Below are positions 23,429 through 35,614 of a stretch of 64,000 bases of DNA, one piece after another. Under the pieces are notes generated by a model. That model was given only the letters and a program-made list of their open reading frames with translations, had not been told where the DNA came from and did no database searches. A program made the translations under genes and the position numbers. Position 1 is the first letter of the stretch, and each line of letters starts with the position of its first letter. This DNA comes from Buddleja alternifolia. Its lineage: Eukaryota > Streptophyta > Magnoliopsida > Lamiales > Scrophulariaceae. Location: positions 12,033,134 through 12,097,133 of the forward strand of contig CM033401.1 in the NCBI GenBank assembly GCA_019426215.1, written 5' to 3'.

Positions 23429-26389
23429 CATATTTATGTAATTAATATGAAGTACTCTTAGATGAATGATGATTTGAATTGACGTTACACGAATGATGAT
23501 TGGAATTGACATATAATTCCTCTCTACCATGCACATTTATATCGTGAGTTGTTGGGCATATTTCTAAATCTTTTAACATGATCAAGTACAAGTTACATGT
23601 TACATAAAATTAGTCTGATAGAAAATATGAGTACAAATTGAGTTTAACTTAGCTCAACTAATTATCATAAAATAAATGTTATAACAATTGCATCTCTGAA
23701 CCGTTTAACACTAGATATGATAAATATAATTCACTCTCTATTCCTATATATTTAATTTAATTAGATCGTACAAGATCCATGTTACGACAAATCAAATGAG
23801 AACGTCATGTTTGTTGCCCATTATTAATGCTCAGGATTGGGAAGAGCTATATGAGACGGTCCATGAACAAGACTCATGGGCGACAATGCATGACGCTTGG
23901 CGAATGCTTGATCAAGAGATCAATACACATTTGATGCCATATACCCACCAGTTATTTATTGCCTTGCAGTTTCTTTGTATTTTACATGGGATGTTACAAT
24001 AATATCAAACGTCTATTAGATTAATTAATTTCTTTTATTTCCTTTAGTGTTTCTTTTCCTATTTTAAAATATATACACAGTAGTATTTATAACCTCGTAC
24101 CTTAGCACGAAATACTATTTATTTAAAAATTAATAATAACAAACTTTATCACAATATAATTTGTTTATTTATAATCTGCAAAATTAAAAGAATTAATTCA
24201 AGTTTGACGATATCATCAAAAAATGTATATGAGTATAAATTATATTATAATTTAATTTAGAAAGTATAATGCATGATTCTTGAACTCAGTAAAATAAAAT
24301 TGTACACAAATGACTAACAACTATCATTAGCCAAAGAAATAGAATGACAAAAAAAAACAAAAAACAAAAAATTATTTAAATTCAAATTTTATGGATAACT
24401 AATTTATTTTGAACTTCTAAATTTGAAGAGTTATATAATAATTATTATATGTGGTACAGTTGAATTTAATTAAGCTATCCACATATGTGCTTAGTTAAAA
24501 ATTCAAAGATTGTATTTTATTATATATGGGTAGCAAGTATATATAACTTTTCCATATATACGCTTGAATGTGAATGCCATACATGTGTGTCACTTTCAAT
24601 ATACATAATGCTTGGGACGAGAATCTTTGTATCAAGAAAGGAAAATACTGCAAAAATCACAAGATGGCGCACGGTTCAGCTAAAAATGTTTACTTTCACG
24701 GCCACATTAGTTCTCACATCAAATCTTTATTTATGATCTTTGAAGTGTGACATGCAACATATATAAATTCCATCATTCGTTTTCTCTCTTGACTTCCGAC
24801 TGTTCAATCATTTGTAGTAGGCTTACAATCCCGTCACATAAGTTCACTGTACTTCTAAGCTTTATATGTATAGATCTATCATAACGAAAAACTATAAAAA
24901 GACTGAGTTACGTAGTGGCTATCCCAATAGAAATAATATAATCACAACAATTATTTTTTACTAGAGCTACCTCAGACATTTAGTCTAATTTGGTCATTGC
25001 ACCATAACTAACATATTAGAAAATAAATCATAATACCTGCTGGATCAAGTATTATAAATCGATCATTGGCGATTCATAATACATAGAGATGTACTTAAGT
25101 GCATAAAATTGAGCCGAACACAGTATTGTTCAAGTCTATTTCGATATTTATTAGACTTCAAAATTATGTTTGAGTTTGATTTGATTGTTAATCGAATATG
25201 AACAAAATTTAAACGAGTCAAGCTTGAATAACTTGTTGCATTTTTTAACTAATTAAGTTGAGCTCCAACAGAGAGTCAAACCTTATTGAACAAGAAAATA
25301 AACTCAAGTTTAATTGTTATGTTAAACATATGAGCTCGAACAAATTTTTAATGATTTAGAATGAATTGAATAGTATAATTGCTTTTTAAGCTCTAATAAT
25401 GCATCCACATAAAACATAACTCTCTACATTCTAAAAAGACTTGTTATATCGAAATGTAAAACTATAGACTTGAATTAAACCACGTACTCGACATTCAGGG
25501 ACCCGAACAATATCTAGCTTATAATTTTAGTGACACTTATTATAAGCGACTTATGTACTCATGCCATGACAATAGACGTGCAGCTTTCTTCCTATATGTA
25601 CCCTTATTGTAACTTAATGTACCAAATTGTTGTTGGTATAAATTGTCATGTTTTATCACTTAATCAATAATGATTCTATGCTCACCACTTCATATTTTGT
25701 CGTTAATTTTGTTATAGTGTCTTTTAAATTTAGTAACAACATTCTTTAGTGATATGATCTAACAATCAAAAGAACTTTTCATTTTTGACAGAATAATTAG
25801 AAGAACTTTGATGTATATCACAAGCTATAGACGCTTCTCATTACTAATGCATAAATGACTAAAATTCTTAAAGATGTGAAATCTGAAAAAATAAATTAAA
25901 AAATAGCTAACTAGAAACAATATATCACAAAACCCTTTATAGCTTTTGTAAAATAAAATTGAAAAGAACTAATAAAAGATAAGACACCATGAGAGATCTC
26001 CGGTGTTGACTATTGATGTATTTATAAAATTTATATGGGTAGGTAAAAGCTAGCTTGTTCTTGACTTCTTGCTTTTGTCCTATCTATTCTGGTCTTTCTT
26101 GTAATGGATCCAAGACGGCCCTTAATTTAGGTGGTTTTTGAAGATCCAAATGTACGTTGCAGCTGTTTACGTAGGACAAAGAAATGGTTCGTGCGTGAGG
26201 CTCAATGCTCAGTGAATAGAAGTCTCCATGCCTTACATATTAAATCCTCTATAAATAGTTGAATCCCAATGCACTATTTTAACATGACTAGCATAGGTTA
26301 TTAAGCCTATTCCAATCCATGGTCATGATGTATTATTTAAGATAATTACGAGCGAAGAGGGTGGTTTATGTTGGAAATTGGTTTTCAAA
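23429..26389. other. AT-rich intergenic spacer
   Basis: No supported gene. A 68-codon open frame at 23796-24002 (LPIINAQDWEELYETVHEQD) looks more protein-like than its surroundings but is not recognised. It could be a remnant exon. The part from about 25085 to 25400 contains degenerate AT-rich repeats of the sort spread through the window. Confidence 0.35.
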
Positions 26390-26403
26390 ATATGGAGAAA
26401 GTT

Positions 26404-26594
26404 ACCAAGACATGTTGGTCAAGTGGTATTCACCTCTTATTTTATGTGAGAGGTCTTGGGTTCAAATCCAAACTGCCTCTCATTTTATGGAGTTAGATAG
26501 AGTTTTTATGGCTCAAGATTATGACTATCAACCCGGGTTTGTCGGGCTAAATATTTAGGGTATTCCCCTTCGTCTTGAATTTAAAAAAAAATAC
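26404..26594 (+). mobile_element. tRNA-derived SINE
   Basis: 191 bp beginning accaagacatgttggtcaag. It has a polymerase III A box (tggtcaagtgg, 26415-26425) and a B box (ggttcaaatcc, about 26459-26469) spaced as in tRNA genes, then a non-tRNA body ending in an A-rich tail (26583-26591). It is flanked by a perfect 14-bp target duplication atatggagaaagtt (26390-26403 and 26595-26608), the signature of LINE-assisted retroposition. Confidence 0.88.
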
Positions 26595-26799
26595 ATATGG
26601 AGAAAGTTTACGTTTGACTAATTATTTAAGTGGGTTTCATAAGAAGTATATGGATTTTTTTGGTTAAGATTAGTAATATTTAATTATTCGTATCAATTTT
26701 GAATAGACAAGAGTGTCCAAAATGAGCCATTTGAAAGTGGTATTAAGTGTTGGAATATGTAGGTATAAAGAGATTTTTATGTTCGGATGAAATAAAGAG

Positions 26800-27735
26800 A
26801 ATATGTAGCTCATTTCGCTTTAGCTCATTCCATGTCAATTGCTCGTTTCCATTTAGCTCGTTTAATATCAATAGCTCATTCATCTTAAATTCATCCAACT
26901 CATTCATCTTTATCTTATCAATATCAATGATCTATACTTCTTTAGTTTATTCAAGACCAATAACTCATTCTACTTTAGTGCTCCAGTATCAATAGCTCAC
27001 TCAACTTTAGTACATCCAACATAAATACGGAAAATTATTTTTTAAATCCGTTAACTTGGCCTCCCTTGCGTTTTAGTTCTTTAAGTTGATGCATTGCAAA
27101 ATTGATCCGTTATTTTTGGACTTTTTGTAACTTTAGTCCTTTTGTATTTATAAAATTGGTAAATTTAGTCTGTGGCATAGTCCCCCTCAAAATGGTATTC
27201 GAAATACGATCTAACCTGTAAAAACGAAGATTTGGAATATCCGGTGATACAGCGGTCAAGCAAAGGTATGAATTTATATATGAAAGTCGAATTTTACTTC
27301 AAAAGCACGTTGAGCCTGATTTATTTGTGGAGATTATGTCACGAACTAAATTTATCAATTTTATAAGCACAAATGACTAAAATTACAAAAAGTCCGAAGA
27401 TAACGGAGCAATTTTACAATGCGTCGACTTAAAGGACTAAAACGCAATGGAGGCCAAGTTAACGGACTAAGAAAATAATTTTCCCAACATAAATATATCT
27501 TCAACTCATCTAGGATCAATATATCAATCCTCTTTAGCTGATCCATATATATTATTAATACACATTTTTCTTTAACTTATCCAATATCAATAACTCATTC
27601 CACTTTAGTTTATCAAAGATTAATAACTTATTCATCTTTAGCTCACTACACTTTAGCTCATCCAAGTTCGAAAGATATTTTCATCATTGCATCCACGAGC
27701 TCATTTCTATTTATATTTGCATCCACGAGCTCATT
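26800..27735. repeat. Degenerate minisatellite of an agctcattc...ctttag unit, interrupted by a MITE
   Basis: Many variants of tcaatagctcattcatcttt / agctcattccactttagt / tcatccaatatcaa recur at roughly 35-45 bp spacing on both sides of the MITE at 27028-27485. With the MITE and one copy of its target removed, the array is continuous. Units are diverged, so this is an old array. No coding potential is supported. Confidence 0.7.
27028..27485. mobile_element. Mutator-like MITE with 140-bp inverted arms and 10-bp target duplication
   Basis: Termini cggaaaattatttt (27028-27041) and aaaataattttccc (27472-27485) are inverted copies. The arms match over about 140 bp (gttaacttggcctccc, gcgttttagt, actttttgtaa, ataaaattg). 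A perfect 10-bp duplication aacataaata flanks it (27018-27027 and 27486-27495). Target length and long arms fit non-autonomous Mutator-like elements. No transposase is present. Confidence 0.9.
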
Positions 27736-27739
27736 CTTC

Positions 27740-28140
27740 TTTGTCGATGAAGAATAGCTCTACTGACAAAGTTGAGCCCAAAATATTAAAGGTCTTGAGT
27801 TCTGCTCACACTGGCAATGTGTGGATCTTTCTCTACTTCTAAAGTAGTTATTAGCTAATTGTAATAATTGTTAATTAATTATTAATTGTTAAGTTTAATA
27901 TTTATTACATGTATCATAACCATTCACTAAAAAAGAGCTGATTCTTCTTTTGCTCGTCCCAAATCAAAAAATGACTTCATACTTGTATCAAATCAGCTCA
28001 TTCATTTATAACTCATTTGAGTTATTAAGAAAAAAATTCAAGCTTTGAGCTCATTCTTCATGAAAGAGTAATAGCCCAAGTAGAATCATTTTTCACTGGA
28101 CAAAAAGAAAAATAAAAGAACAAAACCCTCATTCTTTTAC
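27740..28140. other. Spacer between the minisatellite and the next inverted-repeat element
   Basis: AT-rich with a few further agctcattc-like motifs. No gene or element border was recognised. Confidence 0.3.
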
Positions 28141-28356
28141 TGGAGAGCTAATTTGCAATTTACGGCCTCTTGTGAAATATTCAAAATACCAAAAAGGTCC
28201 GCGTAAAAATAAAAAGGCAATTTACCTTCTCTGTGAAAATAAGTAAATAAAGCAATTAAATTAGTCCCCCACACATGGCACTCGTGATTTGCAAGTGGTT
28301 ATGGTATTTTGGCTTACTAAGACCATTTTGTCCTTATCTAATAATTATTTGATATA

Positions 28357-28564
28357 ATTGATAAAGATTAACAGTTGAGATCAAATACATATATATGTAC
28401 TTAATCAAATCTATTCAACCAATAGATCTGAATAAAGCTAATGATCCTGATTTAATTATAATTGATAAAGATTAACAGTTGAGATCAAATACATATATAT
28501 GTACTTAATCAAATCTATTCAACCAATAGATCTAAATAAAGCTAATGATCCTGATTTAATTATC
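28357..28564. repeat. 104-bp tandem duplication, two nearly identical copies
   Basis: Copies 28357-28460 and 28461-28564 both start attgataaagattaacag. The only difference seen is g/a at 28430 and 28534, so the duplication is recent compared with the element around it. Confidence 0.95.
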
Positions 28565-28708
28565 ATCTTATATACTTATAATTTTAAATTTTCATACTTT
28601 ATATATACTTTTATAATTATAAACTTACAATTGAACTTATTATATATACACAATATATGTATATATAGACATAAACAGTATATAAACAGTGGCACTGAGA
28701 GCAGAGTC

Positions 28709-28850
28709 TTTTTTTTTGATAAGAAAATAAAATTGCATTAAACCAAAATCAATAATCCACCAAAGTTTACACACCCAAAACAGAAACAAGAGGGGATTCT
28801 GAATTACAATTTGAGGAGACAAAATTAAGATGCGAGTTTTAGCGGCAAAA
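28709..28850 (-). mobile_element. Possible LINE 3'-end scrap
   Basis: A T-run followed by gataagaaaataaaattgca resembles the reversed poly(A) and 3' UTR of the plant LINEs elsewhere in the window (18832 and 37848). No coding region remains and the left border is uncertain. Confidence 0.35.
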
Positions 28851-29011
28851 TACGTCCCGGGAGGCAGTGTGTTTTATTTTATTTTTCTTAAGGAAGTGAA
28901 CTGCTCGTTTATTTTTCAGGGAGGTTTTTTTTGCATTTGAGTACTTTAGAGGTTATAATGAGCCCTTTTTTTGCCACACCATCTAAGTGGAATGAGGCAA
29001 AAGGCATATTA

Positions 29012-29288
29012 GATAGGGATAATTGCCTATCATATTTTCGTGAAATACGAAACTTACACACATCTCCATGTGTTAAAGAAATAGTCTAAAATGCTCTTAT
29101 GTTATTTTTTATTTTCAAAATCACCCAAACCTGCTTCAAATATATTGGGCGTGAATGCTAGCTTCTGTGAATTTCTAACGGATTGGGGATTTTATGCAGG
29201 GTTTTAAAAATCATAGGGGCATTTCAGGCTATATTTTCAGTACAAGGGGGGATGAGTGCAGGTTTCGTGTTTTACAGGGATATTACTC
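29012..29288. mobile_element. MITE in the left arm of the nest
   Basis: Inverted arms: cgtgaaatacgaaacttaca (29039-29058) pairs with the complement of ggtttcgtgttttacaggg (29261-29279). atatta on both sides may be part of the target duplication. Exact borders are uncertain. Confidence 0.5.
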
Positions 29289-29304
29289 TCTTGTATTCTT
29301 AAAA

Positions 29305-29680
29305 GGGGTAATTGCATAAAACCTCCCTGTTTTATTTTGAAAATGCTAAAAAACATCATGTGTTAACAAAATAAGCTAATCACCCCCTTGTGTTCTTAAA
29401 AAGTGTGCAAAAAAACCAAATTCCATTAAAAACGATCAAGCTTTTCATGTTTTTCACCTTTATTGACATGCTCATTTGTCATTTATATACTTTTCATACT
29501 TTATAAAAGGTTGATAGTGTTAATTCACCCAAAAAACACATATTTTCTTCTATCATTTTAACAAAATTTGGCTTTTTTGCACACTTTTTAGGAATACAGG
29601 GGGTGATTAGCCTATTTCGTTAACACAGTGGGGTTTTTAGCATTTTTAAAATAACATAGGGGGTTTTATGCAATTATCCC
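29305..29680. mobile_element. Mutator-like MITE, 376 bp, perfect 9-bp target duplication
   Basis: Termini ggggtaattgcataaaacc and ggttttatgcaattatccc are inverted. The arms extend about 100 bp (aaaatgctaaaaa, gctaatcaccccct, aaaagtgtgcaaaaaa). A perfect 9-bp duplication ttcttaaaa flanks it (29296-29304, 29681-29689). It interrupts the left arm of the outer element, so it is younger. Confidence 0.9.
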
Positions 29681-29902
29681 TTCTTAAAAGAAGCACCACT
29701 ACCCCATGTGTTGCTAAAAATGGTTGATTACCCCTTGTGTTATTAAAAAAAGGGCAAATAACATTCAAACTCATTTATTCAATCAAAAAAGATAAATATA
29801 CCCTTAATATATTTATTATGAGATACCTCTTTATTTATTTTTTCCTTTAAAGTTTCTAAAATTATAAAATATAATGTACTTCTGCTCACATAGTAGAATA
29901 TA

Positions 29903-30424
29903 ATCCAAATTTTTCGCGTTTTTGCACTTTTTCATATAAACTTTTTTTCTTTACACTTTCTTATCTAAACTACACTGATTTTTTATAATATTTTATATTT
30001 TAGCATTTTCCAGCAGAATATTCCTCTGGGATTCCACTACAAGTACAACATGTGACCCTTTTAAGGTTAAAAATGATATTTTACCAATTGAAACGATATT
30101 TTGTTGTAGTTTCACTATTTTTGATTGTACTATTCAAAATATCATTACAACTTAAAATAGATAAACTAGTGAACCATAAGTGCCATAAAAGGTCATTTTT
30201 ACCCTTAAAAGAGTCATATGCAATATATGTAATGGAATTCCAACGAATATTCCGTCGAAATGCCAAAAGTATAAAATTTGTAGAATCTTATGTATTTTAG
30301 ATATGAAAGTGCCAAAAAATAACATTTTTTATAGGCAAGTGTAAAAACCAATGTAGTTCAGATAAGAAAGTGTAAAGAAAAATAATTTATATAAAAAAGT
30401 GTAAAAACGAAAAAAAGTTTGGAT
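29903..30424. mobile_element. Foldback element: palindrome with arms of about 250 bp
   Basis: From atccaaatttttcgcg to cgaaaaaaagtttggat, the left arm matches the reverse complement of the right arm almost to the centre near 30163 (shared ctttacactttcttatct, gaatattc, ttttaagg.taaaaatga). Transcripts through it would form a long hairpin. No target duplication was found. Confidence 0.8.
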
Positions 30425-31029
30425 GGGTTACTGGTTTTACCCCTAAATAATTTTGATATATATCATTGGTTTTGTTAATATTTTGCATTGTTTTACTCAA
30501 AATAGTGTAAATCATTAAAAAAAATGTAAACTTTAAATTAAAAAAAAATTATCTTCTATGACAGGCATATGCTAAATATTTGTAAAGGAAAACTTTAAAT
30601 AGTCATTATACACCATAAGTATATTGAACATCATAATTTTTTTATGTTACATTATTATCATATTTTATGATATAAGTTATAACATTTATAATTTAAGAAT
30701 ATGTACAGAAATCAATATTTTTAAATTTTATATATTTTACAACATCATGATATATTAGTAAATATAAATGTTAAGTATATTTACTTAATAACTATTGCTT
30801 TAAATCATTACAAACGATAGAATAAAGTTGGGTGATTTTGTAAAATAAATTATTTAAAATTCATTGGTATATGCATAAGGGCATATTAGACATTTTAATG
30901 AGGTTGGGTGAATTTTGCCTTATTTCTGAAAGCACGGGGGTAATCAGCCTATTTTTGTAACACAGAGGGCAATAACCCCTTTTTTCATAACACAAGGAAG
31001 TAATATGTCTTTTATCCAAGTGGAATGTC

Positions 31030-32438
31030 ATGATCAAAGTAGGGAACAAGGAAAAATCGAGGAGAAAATAGATTATACAATTCCAAAATATTGTTTCATT
31101 GTCATAACTTGCGTGGAAGATCTGATAACTAGTAGACTATGCCAGAATAATTTGGCGGGGCAACTTGATGTACTTTCATTTTCTTATCAATATTGGATGG
31201 ATTATATTACTACATTTTGTTCCATATGAAAATTTGGAATTCGTTTTTCAATTGAAATGTGGGTTCGTCTATTGAAATCCGCTTATCTTCACGACACTAA
31301 TAATCTTGATTGGTTATGAACTATCAATGCAACTTCCGTATAATGATTGAGAAATTTTATTTTCATTTAGTGTTTTATCTTGTATTCCACAGAACAGATA
31401 TATATTAACAGGACATAATATTTTTTTTAATATATATTTAGCCAATGCATTATAAAATGAAATACGAAATAAATTATAAAATAAGTAGAACATCCATGCG
31501 AATTTCCAGCTTTCTCTTTTGTTTTTATGTGTGTTTTTGCTAGAATTCTACCAATCAAAATGAGTAGCTAGGATATGAACCCAACACGATCGCTACCAAT
31601 AGGTTACTTAATTAAGTTAAAATGTTGTAATATAGATTAACTAACTTGTGTTCAAGCCTCAAGATGCCTTGGAGAAGTTCTGATGCCTAGTTGGGACATA
31701 AAACGTCATTTTCTCCTTCGGGTGTTGGATGCGCTTCCTTCTGAAATGATCTTTTAAGATAATAAGTGGGTGCACCTATAACGTAACACAAGTTAATGGG
31801 GCAAAAATTTTCTCAACTTAAACTTTTTTGACACTCAAATGACGATAATTCTTAGAGAAAATTTTATGAAGACTTGAATATATAAAACATAATTAAGATG
31901 GAATAAGGAGTTTTCGATTTACTTTCTACCTAATAAGTATTTGTTGGTTGAAAAATGGACTTATGAGTCTCATAAATGTAGACTTTTATTCTCGTTGAAT
32001 TTGTCTTGATGTAGCCCTAGCAAGACACTTAAGGTTAAGGACATGTTTGGTACAATTATTGCACATTTCAGGAAAGTTTTATCCGGGTGGACAGGGAATC
32101 CACTTGGAATCATCTGCCATTGTTTGACTACATACATGGATTCAAATATATTTTGTCTATTGTTTTTCATTCATTTATTTGGTTCACTTAAGCACACAAG
32201 TAAATTGAAATTGAATTATATTTGTTATGATTATCATATTTGTAATTACACTACACAAAAAATAGATTGTAGCATATTTAAATGTAAAAATCTATTTATA
32301 GTTATTAATAACATGATTATTGTTTAATTTTAATAGGAGATCACAGAAATGAATAAAATATTAAAGTATTTTTATATCGACTGCTATTTGTGCATAATTT
32401 AACATAAAGATTATTATTAGAAAAATGATACATGCACT

Positions 32439-32469
<31 letters not shown>

Positions 32470-34099
32470 TACATATAGTATTTCGCAAATACACCCGATA
32501 AATATGGTTACATAATTTATTTATTAACACATTTTATATATATATATATATATATTTATACTTATGAATACAATATGAATATATACTCTTTAATATATAT
32601 ATTACAAAACTTATACAGATATATTATATGTAACTATGAATACAATATGTTATATTTGATAATGACATGAATTACTTGTGTAAATCTTATATATATATTG
32701 TATCTATAAACATATGTGTATGCGATACTACAAATATGAAATATTATATTTATATGTATATAAAGATATATTTATAATATATAGGTATATCCAAATATTC
32801 AATTATATATAATGAAACATATTATAGAAATATCATAAATTGATCATATTTTCCATAAATACATATATGTACTATATACACATATTACACACACACACAT
32901 ATATATATATATACATATGTTTGTATTTTTAGTCATAATTCATGATCTTATTTGTGAGAAGAGTAATATTCCTTTTTAATCATGATTCCTAATTTTTCCT
33001 ACTTAAGTGAGAATAATTATTCCTCATTGTTGAATGAGGAATCAGTATTTCCACTTCTATTGAGAATAGGCAATCAATGGACTATCCAATCTCACTTCTT
33101 TTAGTCATTAAAAAATGTGGGTTTAAAGATACAATGAACATAAAGATTTTATTGAAATTTGTTTTGAGCACATCAAATTCCTTGTTATTAACGTTAATAG
33201 TTGCCACCTAGTGATATGCACGACAATAATTTTCATAATGTATTAAAAGAGACTATATTTCACATACGTTATTAATTTCTGTTTTTTTTTTTATCTCTAT
33301 CTCTCCCCACGATTATAGTCTCTAAAAGCAATCACTTATAACCGGCCATTAACAACCCTTGACTCTTTTCGTTATATTGTCAAAAAGTTACTCAAAATTA
33401 ATAGTAAAACATCATGATAAACAACCCTCCATTACTTTTTATAACTATATTCAATTAATACTTAATATTTTATTTATATATATGACCAAGAATGTGAAAG
33501 CCTTCCATGTGCATGTGCATGCAAGTTGTTTTTTCAGTGTCCCCAACTCCAATTCCCCACCTTTCCAACCTAACCTCATTTCCTTTAGAATCTGAAGATC
33601 TGTCAAACATTAATTTGCAATCTCGATAACTTCAATAACAACTATATATATATATATGTTAATAAATATGATTGAATGATTTCATGTGAGCTTTTTGACC
33701 AAATTGCTCAGACCTTACAAGAATCTACTTTTAAGAAAGATTATATAGAGAACCAAACACCTGCAGACATGATCGAAATAATTAATTCATTTTTCCACAC
33801 GAGTGAAATGATTGAATTAAGTGAGATTCGAGTAAGTTTTTAGACAACAAAAGATATCAACGTATTCTTATTTTTTTATAGTTGATAATGAATATGATCG
33901 AAAAGTCAGAAAACTTTTCACATGAAAACCGTATTTATCGAGTTCGAGTCCCATGGGATATGTGAGTATTTATTTCACTATAACGTACATTGCAATGATG
34001 GGTTATATATATATGTTTATTGAATTGACTATTTATATATCAACGCAGTGATGGCACACTGAGAATTGTTGCTACTACACTTGAGCTGAGCAGTATATA
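31030..34099. other. AT-rich spacer with TA microsatellites
   Basis: Contains (TA)n at 32442-32469 and 32534-32556 and a cacacaca/tatata tract near 32886-32912. No gene or bounded element was established. A motif pair near 32040 (ggacatgtttggtac) and 32990-33060 (diverged inverted ggaatca-type blocks) hints at further decayed elements. Confidence 0.4.
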
Positions 34100-34107
34100 G
34101 TAGTAAA

Positions 34108-34438
34108 CAGAGACGGAGCCAGAAATTTTAATGAGGGGGCGAGATTGTTGTGATATAGGTATACACTTTCTTTTTGACAGATAGTCGAAGGAGCCCCGCG
34201 GTACGGTACGCTATATTTGTGTAGGAAAATATAATAAGAAACTAGGTTCAATTACAAATTTTGACATACTTTATACTCTTATATCTCTTTCGTTATAGCC
34301 AGAATTTTGAGTTTTTAGGGGGGGGGGGGAGGGGGCCAAATTCAAATATCAAAAATTTTGCAAAGGTGAAAAAATAATTTTTCAAAATTTAATAGCGGGG
34401 GGCGACCGCACCCTCCAGCCCCCTTGGCTCCGTCCCTG
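34108..34438. mobile_element. hAT-type MITE, 331 bp, perfect 8-bp target duplication
   Basis: Termini cagagacggagcca (34108-34121) and tggctccgtccctg (34425-34438) are the CAGRGRCGGAGCCA-type inverted repeats of plant hAT elements. An exact 8-bp duplication gtagtaaa flanks it (34100-34107 and 34439-34446). A G-run lies inside (34319-34329). No transposase. Confidence 0.93.
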
Positions 34439-34446
34439 GTAGTAAA

Positions 34447-35600
34447 TGATAATATTCAGGACCATTTAACGCTCAAAGGTTTTTTGATTTTTAATTTTAT
34501 TGCGAAATAATTTTGCATCTTGTATTCTGCTTTTTGTATACTCGTGAAATGAATAAAGTATTTTTAAATATAAATGTGGCATTAATTCTACACACTTAGT
34601 ATGTAAGTGTTATATATATACAAAATAAAGCATAATATTGAAAGAAAAATCTGAAATGCTAATTTTCATATGTCCTAGAGCCCATTTAACGTTTTCCTTT
34701 GTCAGATTATTGGTCCAACAACAAGGTCCTACCCCCAGGCCCAATTTGTTAACCAGTTTGTACAAATAAATACTCACGAGGAGTCCTTTGATATGACTTG
34801 GTAAGAACTAAGAAACCTGACTAACAAATGGAATTGATCAAGATGTCAAATTCAGCTCAGAGGGGATCTTCTATCCATAATGATGGTACTTAATGGTTTC
34901 ACGTCGATGAGAAAAGTTGATATTTTTTCAATCTAGTTTCCCAAACTCATAACAAGTACTTGATTCTTCTCCTAAAAGTTGATATTTTTTCAGAAAGTAA
35001 AATCGTAGTAAAAGTTCAATTCTATAAATAAATAAAAAGAGATAATATATGAAGGAATTGGCAATGAAAATTTTCACTTCTACTCCTATTTTTAGTAGCA
35101 TTCACTCCATCGAGACTCGCACGAATTATTCCAATTATTATATCATGGAGAAGTATATCAATTCTTGTTTTTCTTTAAGATATAAACAATACATTATTAT
35201 ATTCATTGAAATGTTGAATTTGATTTGACAACTTACCAAGATTTTGAAAACAAGCATGGATAGTGTGGGAAATTGGTTTTGCAAACTATGGTGGTAATGA
35301 CGATTTTTTTATGTAGGTGTACAAATCATCTATTGAATTTTGTCTGGTCAAGTTCATTCTATTTTGAAAATAAATAAATTTTGTGTATTTAATTATTCAA
35401 ACTTAATTTCGGATAAATGATAAATTAATAGTTAAAGTGAATCACTAAAATAGAATATATATATATATATATATATATATGGAGTTGCAATATGTAAGAC
35501 TACTTTTTTTTTTTTTTGATGCGATATGTAAGAAAGTGAATAGACTAAATATTTACTATGCCACGTGAGAAATGAAAATAATGAGACATCACGCTATATA
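34447..35600. other. AT-rich spacer
   Basis: (TA)n at 35457-35480 and a T-run near 35504-35517. No gene or element with defined borders was recognised. Confidence 0.35.
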
Positions 35601-35614
35601 GCTCAAATTGGTGA

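Larger units (their letters stand above)
28150..28965. mobile_element. Second copy of the 18626-type inverted-repeat family
   Basis: Left arm (28150-28270, ttgcaatttacggcctc and ggcaatttaccttctctgtg) pairs with the right arm (28880-28965, aggaagtgaactgctcg, cagggagg). The first 100 bp inside the left arm match the copy at 18740-18825. It contains a tandem duplication (28357-28564) and a small LINE-like scrap near 28709. Target duplication not identified. Confidence 0.55.
28994..31017. mobile_element. Outer inverted-repeat element (host of a MITE nest)
   Basis: Outer termini ggcaaaaggcatatta (28996-29011) and taatatgtcttttatcc (31001-31017) are inverted copies. The flanks carry the direct repeat aagtggaatg (28985-28994 and 31018-31027), consistent with a 9-10 bp target duplication. 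The arms continue inside (cattacccc/gattacccc, tgtgttattaaaaaaagggcaaa against ttgcc...cacgggggtaatc...taacacag) but are split by later insertions at about 29012-29288 and 29305-29680, and a foldback at 29903-30424 lies further in. Confidence 0.7.

Noticed and set aside
23796..24002. Open frame of 68 codons that looks somewhat protein-like
   Set aside because: No family recognised, no splice partners and no second piece nearby.
33940..33990. gagttcgagtccc resembling a polymerase III B box
   Set aside because: No A box at the right distance, no tail and no target duplication, so not called as a SINE.
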